NCBI RefSeq assembly: GCF_001553605.1
Contig: NZ_CP014229.1
Coordinates: 2,074,501 to 2,138,500 of the forward strand
Length of the DNA stretch: 64,000 nucleotides
Direction: 5' to 3'
Source of the DNA: Desulfovibrio fairfieldensis
GTDB lineage: Bacteria; Desulfobacterota; Desulfovibrionia; Desulfovibrionales; Desulfovibrionaceae
Below the pieces are notes generated by a model. It did not search any database, was not told the origin of the DNA, and saw nothing but the letters and a program-made list of their open reading frames with translations. Below are positions 57,943 to 64,000 of the stretch, one piece after another. The position numbers and the translations under genes were made by a program. Within the stretch, counting starts at the first letter, position 1, and the number at the start of each line of letters is the position of its first letter.

Positions 57943-59891
57943 AGCAGACCTCCTACCAAGACGATCAGAAAGGCCGTGGAAATAATGTCGATGGCGCGGG
58001 TAATCTTGCCCTCGCCCACGTACTGGGCCAGATAGTAGTTGGCGGCGCGGGCCGGTTCAAAGACGTTCATGGGCCCCCTGAAGCCCACTTCGCCGTTGCG
58101 TTCCTCCGCCAGACCGGAGAAGTACGGCAGGCTGTGCGCGTCTTCAGGCACCTTCTTGGCCGCCCGCCAGGCCAGCCATGCGCCCCCTGCCAGCAAAATG
58201 AAGAGCAGATAGAGCCAGGCCATGCCTTCCGCGCCGGTAATGCCCGCGCCGGGGATGAAGCCCTGGAGGTTAAGGCGGGCGTACAGGCCGGTGACCGAGG
58301 GAGCCACGAAGGTCTTCAGCACCAGAGGCGAGATGAAGGAAAAGAGCAGCGCCAGGCCGCAGAGCGCGCAAAGGGCGAAAAAGACCGACGCGCGCGGATT
58401 GCCCTTGGCGGGGTGCTCGTGCAGGTTGGCCGAGGAAACCAGGATGCCGGCCCAGCGCGCCCAGAACAGCACGGTGAAGGCCGAGCCCAGGGCGATGAAG
58501 AAAATGATCGGGGTCATGGCCTGGGTGGCCCTGGCAATGGCCTCAATGGCCATCCACTTGCCGATGAGCATGCCGAAGGGCGGCAACATCATGGTAAAAA
58601 TGCCGATGGCCGTGATGATGGCCGTGCGCGGCATGACGCTGTACAGGCCGCGCATGTCCTCGATGTCGCGCGAGCCGATGCGCTGCTCAATGGCGCCCAC
58701 GCACATGAACAACAGGCCCTTGGACACCGAATGGTAAATGATGATCATGGTGGCCGCGACCATGGAGGCCGGGGTGTTGATGCCCACGCAGGCGATGATC
58801 AGGCCCAGATTGGATATGGTGGAATAGGCCAGGATTTTCTTGGCGTTGCTCTGGCTGACCGCCAGCATGCAGGTACCCACAAAGGTGAACGCCCCGAACA
58901 GGGCCACGATGGTGGACATGGTGGTGCCGGCGAAGGCCGGAGCCATGCGCAGCAGCAGATAGGTGCCCGCCTTGACCATGGTGGCCGAGTGCAGCAGGGC
59001 CGACACCGGCGTGGGCGCGACCATGGCCCCGCACAACCAGCTCTCAAAGGGCACTTGGGCCGACTTGGTGAAGGCCGCCAGGCAGAGGAAGGCAAAGGGC
59101 AGCAGCATGGCCGTGCTCTTCACGTCCAGAGCCACCATCTTCTGCAGCACCAGTTCCGTGGAAAGCGTGCCCAGGCTCTTCTGAATGAAAAGCATGGCCG
59201 ACACAAAGGCCAGGCCGCCCAGCACGTTCATCCACAAGGCCCGGTAGGCGTTGGCCTCGGCCTCCTTGGTGCGGTCGTGGCCGATGAGCCAGAAGGAACA
59301 GAGCGTGGTCATCTCCCAGAAAAAGAACATCCAGGAGAGGTTGTTGCAGAGCACCAGACCGTTCATGGCTCCCAGGAAGCAGAAAATGATGGCGAAAAAG
59401 CGCGGCTGCCGCGAGGTGCGCAGATGCAGATGCTCTTCGTGGATATCCATGTAACCCAGGCCGTAAATGGTGATCAGCCCGCCCACCACGGAGATGATGA
59501 TCACCATGATCAGGGACAGGCCGTCGGGCGCGAAGGCGGTAACCGGCGCGCCGTGGTCCATGAGCACGGCCTTGAGGTAGATCAGGCCTACCAGCTGCAG
59601 GGCGGTCATGCCCATGACCAGGCGGCTGCCCAACTTCCAGCCCAGGGCCAGAATGTAGAGCAGCAGGATGAAATCGAGCAGGGTCAGCACATTGTCCAGG
59701 GGCAGGCCGAAGAGTTCATGCGCCTCCAGATGGAACGCGCCCTGGGTTCCCAGCCCCACCGCCGCAAGCGCCATGACGGTCACGGCCGCGGGCACCAGCA
59801 GTTTTCGGATTGCGCCGCTGCGGACATAGTACAACGCTATGCCGATGATAAACGGCAAGACCACACAGCAAAAAACAAGAATATCGAGCAT
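57939..59891 (-). CDS. echA: Ech hydrogenase ion-pumping subunit EchA (NuoL-like)
   Basis: 650 residues from the ATG at 59891, which has GAGG at the right spacing; a GTG at 59897 is an alternative. About 15-16 transmembrane helices. The Mrp/NuoL-type antiporter core is readable: FFFWEMTTLCSFWLIGHDRT with the key Glu, KSAQVPFESWLCGAMVAPTP with the Lys, and YHSVSKGLLFMCVGAIE with the central Lys. The first gene of echABCDEF; it uses the energy of ferredoxin oxidation with proton reduction (or the reverse) to move protons or sodium ions. Confidence 0.93.
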   Translation of the reverse strand: MLDILVFCCVVLPFIIGIALYYVRSGAIRKLLVPAAVTVMALAAVGLGTQGAFHLEAHELFGLPLDNVLTLLDFILLLYILALGWKLGSRLVMGMTALQLVGLIYLKAVLMDHGAPVTAFAPDGLSLIMVIIISVVGGLITIYGLGYMDIHEEHLHLRTSRQPRFFAIIFCFLGAMNGLVLCNNLSWMFFFWEMTTLCSFWLIGHDRTKEAEANAYRALWMNVLGGLAFVSAMLFIQKSLGTLSTELVLQKMVALDVKSTAMLLPFAFLCLAAFTKSAQVPFESWLCGAMVAPTPVSALLHSATMVKAGTYLLLRMAPAFAGTTMSTIVALFGAFTFVGTCMLAVSQSNAKKILAYSTISNLGLIIACVGINTPASMVAATMIIIYHSVSKGLLFMCVGAIEQRIGSRDIEDMRGLYSVMPRTAIITAIGIFTMMLPPFGMLIGKWMAIEAIARATQAMTPIIFFIALGSAFTVLFWARWAGILVSSANLHEHPAKGNPRASVFFALCALCGLALLFSFISPLVLKTFVAPSVTGLYARLNLQGFIPGAGITGAEGMAWLYLLFILLAGGAWLAWRAAKKVPEDAHSLPYFSGLAEERNGEVGFRGPMNVFEPARAANYYLAQYVGEGKITRAIDIISTAFLIVLVGGLL

Positions 59892-60188
59892 ATCCACCTC
59901 ACCGCACGTGAGTTGTGAAAAACTTCACCGATAACGCATCGTAACACAAAAGGAAAAAATGTGTCCTCCTTACACGTCATAAAGCGAATAACTTTTTTAT
60001 CCCTATCAGTGCAGACGAGTTGCGTCAATGCTGCTTCCGGACTTTTGCTTATTGAGCAAGCGATGAATTTGAGATGAAAATCACATTCTCCCCATGAGGA
60101 CACTTTCCGGGCTGATGGAACCGACAGGGGGTGGGCGCGGCCACGACCTGTTCCTGATTTTTGGTCGCGTAGACAACGTCAACACGCC

Positions 60189-60293
60189 GAGGCGCGCCCA
60201 GCTTGAGCTGGGCGCGCCTCTTCACAATCCTTACGGTCAAAACGAAAGCTGTTGCCGGACGGCCGCCATTCCCGCAGGCAAACCAGAGCAGTT
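60189..60293 (+). repeat. Hairpin repeat (family 4), copy 1
   Basis: A 14-bp perfect hairpin at 60189-60220 (GAGGCGCGCCCAGC, loop TTGA, complement), then ACAATCCTTACGGTCAAA and GCTGTTGCCGGACGG. The same order occurs at 60741. Confidence 0.8.
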
Positions 60294-60478
60294 CACACAT
60301 GAATACGTCAACGGCTCTGCCTGTTAACGGCTAGCGACAGCAGTTTCCCTGGCAGGATGTCCGCGTAACCAATTGCTGTCGCCGTCCGTAGCTTCGCGTA
60401 ATCCGTTGCCCATAGGGCTACGGATCACGACGGTGATTACGACGATGTAATCGAGTCCTTAGGCATGCCGTCTTCAAG

Positions 60479-60737
60479 CTAGGGCAATTTCACTTTGAAA
60501 TTGCCCTAGCGCCGCACACCGTGCGGCGCGCCGCGAAGACCGACCCGACGGGCGGCCCGTAGGGCCGTGCCCGTAGCCCAAAGGGCGTACAGGCATCAAG
60601 AGCAACGCGGCGCGGATTCCGGCAAAGCGCCCGAAGGCTGCCCGAAGCGTTGTCCCCGTTGGCGACAGCGGCGATAACCGCGTTTTTGCCGGAATGACCC
60701 CTTTGAAACGTGCAGCGTTTCAAAGGTAATCTGCTCT
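60479..60737 (-). repeat. Dispersed hairpin-bounded element (family 2), inverted copy
   Basis: One end is the 13-bp perfect stem CTAGGGCAATTTC / GAAATTGCCCTAG; the other is CCTTTGAAACG / CGTTTCAAAGG followed by TAATCTGCTCT. The GC-rich middle of about 190 bp resembles 16960-17110 on the opposite strand. Confidence 0.7.
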
Positions 60738-60740
60738 AAA

Positions 60741-60838
60741 GAGGCGCACCCGGCTCAAGCCGGGCGCGCCTCTTTACAATCCTTACAGTCAAATCAAATG
60801 CTGTTGCCGGACGGTAGCCATTCACAGGACAGGCAAAT
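60741..60838 (+). repeat. Hairpin repeat (family 4), copy 2
   Basis: Begins with GAGGCGCACCCGGC, CTCAA-containing loop and complement (60741-60772), then ACAATCCTTACAGTCAAATC and GCTGTTGCCGGACGG. It ends at the stop codon of the sensor kinase gene. Confidence 0.8.
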
Positions 60839-63151
60839 TCAAAGAAGCCAGCGCCCCACGGCATGGTAAAGCTGCTCCGCCGCCACGGGCTTGGAAATAT
60901 GCTCATTCATGCCGTATCTCCGGGCCAGCAGCGCGTCCTCCGGAAAAGCGTCGGCCGTCAGGGCGAGAATGGGAACCCGGCGCGCGTCGGCCCGGTCCCG
61001 GGCGCGGATGGCCGCGGCGGCCTCATAGCCGTTGAGCCGGGGCATCTGAATGTCCATCAGAATCAGATCATAGGTGTCCGGCGCCGAAGCGCAGAACATC
61101 TCCAGCGCACGCTGGCCGTCCTCCGCCGCATCCACCGAGGCTCCCTTCATTTCAAGCAGGCCGACCACGATTTCCCGATTGATCTCGTTATCTTCCGCCA
61201 GCAGGATGCGCTTGCCCTCCAGGCTCGCATTCGACGCGGACAGCGCGCTTTCGGCCCCCTCCGCGTCGCCGGGCAGGAGAGCGCGGCGCAGTGTGGAGCG
61301 GAACAACGGTCTGTCGAGGAAGGCATCCACGCCGTCGCGCATGGAGTCGCCGTCCGCGGACAGAGGCTCCCGGACAAGGATGACGCGCAACGATTGTTCC
61401 TCCCCGCAAAGCGCGCGGAGAGCTCGGGGCGAGGCCGCCTCGTCCTCATCCGCCAGACATTGGTCCAGAAGCACGGCGGCAACATGCTCAGAGCGCGCCC
61501 GCTCGGCACTGATTCGCTCTCGGGCTTCAGCGGCGCTGTGCGCGGGCACGGCCCGCAGGCCCAGATCCTCCAGCAGACGGCAGGCGCGCAGATTTTGCTC
61601 CTGATCCGCGGCCAGCACCAGCACGGCCTGTTCACAGGCCGCCCCGGCAGCCGCGGCAGTCTCCTTTGCCAGGCGCAACGGCAACGAGACAATAAAGCGG
61701 CTGCCTTCTTCCGGCCTGCTTTCCACCTTGATGCCGCCGCCCATCAGGCGCACAATGCTTCGGCTGATGACCAGGCCCAGGCCCGTGCCCTGTACTTTGC
61801 AGATGCGGGGATCGTCCGCCCTTTTGAAGGGCTCGAAAAGATGTTTGACGAAATCCTCGGACATGCCGATGCCGTTGTCCTCGATGACGCATTCAAACAG
61901 GCCCACATCGGTATAGAGCGAGGGAAGTTCGTCGATGCTGAAGGAAATGCTGCCGCCCGCCGGCGTATATTTCGCGGCATTGGCCAACAGATTGGTGAAC
62001 AGTTGCTGCAGGCGGCCGAAGTCTCCCCGCACCCGCTCGTGCGCAACATCCGCCCGCACCGCAAGAGTGTGCCCTTTCTCCTTCACCAGAGAACCGCAGA
62101 CATCCAGCACGTTGCGCACAAGCTCGGCCAGTTCCATTTCCTCCGCCGCAAGGCGCATCTGACCGCTCTCGATCTTTGACATGTCCAGCACTTCATTGAT
62201 CAGATTGAGCAAGTGCCTGCCGGAGGTCTGAATCTTTTTCAAACACTCTCCGGCGCCGCGCGGATCGTTCAGCCGGGTTCCGGCGATATCGGCCATGCCG
62301 AGAATGGCGTTCAGGGGCGTGCGGATGTCATGGGACATCCGGGAAAGAAAGTCCGTCTTGGCCCGGTCGGCCGCTCTGGCGGCGCGGCAGGCGTCTTCCA
62401 GGGCTTTCTGCTGGAGCTCCTGGCGGGCCTTGATTTCCGTAATGTCAATGCCCACACTGTAAAAAGAGGGGATGCCGTCCGCGCTGGCAGCCGCATCTTC
62501 GTAACGGAAAGTCGCGGTCAGTATGCGCACCTCGCCTCTGCGTGTCACAACGCGCATTTCCGTACTGGCGGTCTTGCCGCTTTCGCGCAACGCGGCTTTC
62601 AGTTCCCCGATTTTGCCCTGATCGTCCGGATGCACATAGGAAGTCCGGCCCTGCAATTCCTGCGCGAATTGTTCGTCCGTATAGCCGAGAATCTCCAGAA
62701 ACCGGCCCCCGTACCAGAGAATGGTGCGGCCGTCCCTGGCGTCCACCCGGATGATGCCGCCGGGCAGGCTTTGCAGAATCGAATCCCGCTGGCGCTCATG
62801 GCCGGCAATGGCCCGCCTGTAGCCGGAGACGTCCGTGGCGAACTCGATGCGGGCGTTCCGGCCGTTCCAGCGGACCTTCCTGTCTTTCAACAGCAAGGTC
62901 CGCTGGAGGCGAGGATTGTAAAATTCCCACTCATAAAAGCCGGATTCGTTCAGGTACGTGTTGGTGCAAAAGGGGCAGGGCGCATCCCGGCCTTGCAGCA
63001 CCTCGTAGCAGCGCGGACGACGGGACAGCGCGGCCTCGTCCAGACTAAAGAGCTCACGGCCGGCCTTATTCATATAGAGCAGCTCATGGCTGTCCATGTC
63101 GCTGACATAGACTATGCCGTCATACTCTTCCAGCATCCAGCTCAGATCCAT
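60839..63151 (-). CDS. Hybrid sensor histidine kinase with PAS, kinase and two receiver-like domains
   Basis: 770 residues, no membrane segment, so a cytoplasmic sensor. Order: PAS-like (about 1-115, with a CPFCTN cysteine pair), PAS-PAC (about 125-245, LPGGIIRVDARDG to SVGIDITEIK), HisKA with phospho-acceptor His in RMSHDIRTPLNAIL (about 272), HATPase (VIEDNGIGMS, GTGLGLVISRSIV), a degenerate receiver (about 505-620), and an intact receiver with phospho-acceptor Asp in LILMDIQMPRLNG (about 699) and Lys in HISKP. The degenerate receiver lacks the Asp. Output partners (Hpt or response regulator) are not in the window. The ligand is unknown. Confidence 0.9.
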   Translation of the reverse strand: MDLSWMLEEYDGIVYVSDMDSHELLYMNKAGRELFSLDEAALSRRPRCYEVLQGRDAPCPFCTNTYLNESGFYEWEFYNPRLQRTLLLKDRKVRWNGRNARIEFATDVSGYRRAIAGHERQRDSILQSLPGGIIRVDARDGRTILWYGGRFLEILGYTDEQFAQELQGRTSYVHPDDQGKIGELKAALRESGKTASTEMRVVTRRGEVRILTATFRYEDAAASADGIPSFYSVGIDITEIKARQELQQKALEDACRAARAADRAKTDFLSRMSHDIRTPLNAILGMADIAGTRLNDPRGAGECLKKIQTSGRHLLNLINEVLDMSKIESGQMRLAAEEMELAELVRNVLDVCGSLVKEKGHTLAVRADVAHERVRGDFGRLQQLFTNLLANAAKYTPAGGSISFSIDELPSLYTDVGLFECVIEDNGIGMSEDFVKHLFEPFKRADDPRICKVQGTGLGLVISRSIVRLMGGGIKVESRPEEGSRFIVSLPLRLAKETAAAAGAACEQAVLVLAADQEQNLRACRLLEDLGLRAVPAHSAAEARERISAERARSEHVAAVLLDQCLADEDEAASPRALRALCGEEQSLRVILVREPLSADGDSMRDGVDAFLDRPLFRSTLRRALLPGDAEGAESALSASNASLEGKRILLAEDNEINREIVVGLLEMKGASVDAAEDGQRALEMFCASAPDTYDLILMDIQMPRLNGYEAAAAIRARDRADARRVPILALTADAFPEDALLARRYGMNEHISKPVAAEQLYHAVGRWLL

Positions 63152-63347
63152 CCCATACCCCGTTGCTCCACTACCATAACCACTAAAACTTCATTTTACG
63201 TTTCACGTGGTAAGGTCGCTTCGCCGAAAACGCGATTTTCAGCCCGCTCACGGCATTTCCGCCGCCGCGCCGAGCTCGCGCCCGGCGGCGATACTGCCGT
63301 GCAGTCTTAAGCATTACACGGCGGCAGACAGGGCCGCAACCCCGGCC

Positions 63348-64000
63348 TTACTTTTTCTCGAAGGACAGCGGCTCTTCAGCCAGAGTAGCCACCATCACGG
63401 CTTTGATGGTGTGCATCCGGTTTTCCGCCTCTTCAAAGGCCATATTGCGGCCGGATTCAAAAACGGCGTCGTCCACTTCCATGCATTCGATGCCGAAGCG
63501 CCGGTAGATGTCCTCGCCCACTGTGGTGTCCCGATTGTGGAAAGCGGGCAGGCAGTGCAGAAACTTGCAATCCGGATTGCCCGTCTTGTCCATGACGGCC
63601 ATGTCCACGCGGTAGGGGGCAAGCAGTTTGATGCGTTCTTTCCAGACCTCGTCGGGCTCACCCATGGAGACCCAGACGTCGGTATAGAGAAAATCGCAGT
63701 CCTTGACGCCCTCTTCCACGCTTTCGGTACGCGTGATTTCAGCCCCGGTGCTCCGGGCGATATGCCTCGCCATTTCAAAAACCTCGTCCGAGGTCCAGAG
63801 CTCCCTGGGGGCCACGGAACGGAAATCCACGCCCAGCATGGCCGAGCCGATCATCAGGGAATTGCCCATATTGTAACGGGCGTCGCCCAGATACGCCAGG
63901 CTCTGCCGGTTCAAGGGCTTGGAGCAGCATTCGCGCATGGTCAGCATGTCGGCCAGCAACTGGGTGGGATGCCATTCATTGGTCAGGCCGTTCCAGACCG
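63348..64000 (-). CDS. argF: Ornithine carbamoyltransferase, 3' part
   Basis: The frame is open to the right edge, so about 217 C-terminal residues are visible. Family motifs: [20 protein letters not shown] (carbamoyl-phosphate region), [29 protein letters not shown] and the ornithine-binding [11 protein letters not shown] with its catalytic Cys. The C-terminus reads [15 protein letters not shown], as usual for OTCases. It converts ornithine and carbamoyl phosphate into citrulline for arginine synthesis. Confidence 0.93.
   Translation of the reverse strand, partial: VWNGLTNEWHPTQLLADMLTMRECCSKPLNRQSLAYLGDARYNMGNSLMIGSAMLGVDFRSVAPRELWTSDEVFEMARHIARSTGAEITRTESVEEGVKDCDFLYTDVWVSMGEPDEVWKERIKLLAPYRVDMAVMDKTGNPDCKFLHCLPAFHNRDTTVGEDIYRRFGIECMEVDDAVFESGRNMAFEEAENRMHTIKAVMVATLAEEPLSFEKK

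Larger units (their letters stand above)
59892..60838. other. 947-bp gene-free region upstream of ech
   Basis: The first 170 bases hold the ech leader; on the minus strand TTGACG followed 17 bases later by TAGGGA near 60020-60000 is a possible promoter. Then come two copies of a 100-bp hairpin repeat (60189 and 60741) and a family 2 element (60479-60737). The ORFs seen here are short and lack ribosome sites and protein-like composition. Confidence 0.6.

Noticed and set aside
56008..58035. 675-residue plus-strand ORF over the ech operon
   Set aside because: Antisense to echB, echC and echD, which have intact cluster motifs; composition is typical of a shadow frame.
59837..60103. 88-residue minus-strand ORF before echA
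   Set aside because: It overlaps the echA start in another frame, covers the leader region and has no protein-like motif.

Overview
The window is a high-GC chromosomal segment that looks like a gut-associated Desulfovibrionaceae (sulfate-reducing Deltaproteobacteria). The reasons are a six-gene Ech-type energy-converting [NiFe] hydrogenase in the order echABCDEF, the hydrogenase maturation genes hypD and hypE, a cobalamin-riboswitch-controlled vitamin B12 operon, and an RNase E/G with a very long low-complexity N-terminal arm. Some low-GC genes (an acyltransferase pair, trpS, an HTH/methyltransferase pair) look imported; the trpS protein resembles those of gut Firmicutes as I remember the family. 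No species is claimed.

Layout. 1-6343: a pair of tandem paralogous envelope-type proteins (the first cut by the window edge), an RlmI-like rRNA methyltransferase, a class V aminotransferase, a DUF1844 protein and argC. 6381-9069: an AT-rich insert that starts with a perfect (AG)25 microsatellite, followed by an MBOAT O-acyltransferase and a membrane-anchored partner. 9220-11322: hypD-hypE. 11436-12764: a diguanylate cyclase. 12826-16866 (minus strand): cobalamin riboswitch, intrinsic terminator, btuC-btuD-btuF-like transporter and cobI/cbiL. 17317-23206: pgeF, a 5-formyl-THF cyclo-ligase, a phosphoesterase, RNase E/G and queH. 23299-23374: tRNA-Asn(GUU).

23326-43530 is a 20.2-kb integrated element. 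It is bounded by a 54-bp direct repeat of the tRNA-Asn 3' half and carries a P4-type tyrosine integrase next to the right end. One long leftward gene series (40357 to 27114) links an AlpA-like HTH protein, a RepA-type ATPase, a CHC2/Toprim primase, an ERCC4-type nuclease, a DUF5681 (small-terminase-like) protein, three small proteins, an internal-virion-like protein and a 2218-residue polyvalent protein. The last carries a Barnase/EndoU-like nuclease segment and an HExxH metallopeptidase motif. I see no capsid, portal, large terminase or tail gene. A toxin-antitoxin pair, a lone HicB, a Xre regulator with an inverted-repeat operator and a decayed BRO-N gene accompany it. This satellite-like element, which seems to carry its own DNA-entry proteins, is the best candidate for an undescribed system.

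43998-54423: trpS, a two-domain DUF1566 protein, a GntR/UTRA regulator, umuDC, a FUSC-family membrane protein, an FCD-regulator remnant, a Cys-rich protein, an S24 repressor, a LprI-like secreted protein, and a divergent HTH/methyltransferase pair sharing two palindromic operators. 54500-59891 (minus): the ech operon. 60839-63151: a hybrid sensor kinase. 63348 to the end: argF, cut by the window edge.

Intergenic DNA is rich in several dispersed repeat families (hairpin-bounded, 25-260 bp), mostly at gene 3' ends. They explain most gene-free stretches, and two are cases where a repeat overlaps the stop or start of a gene.
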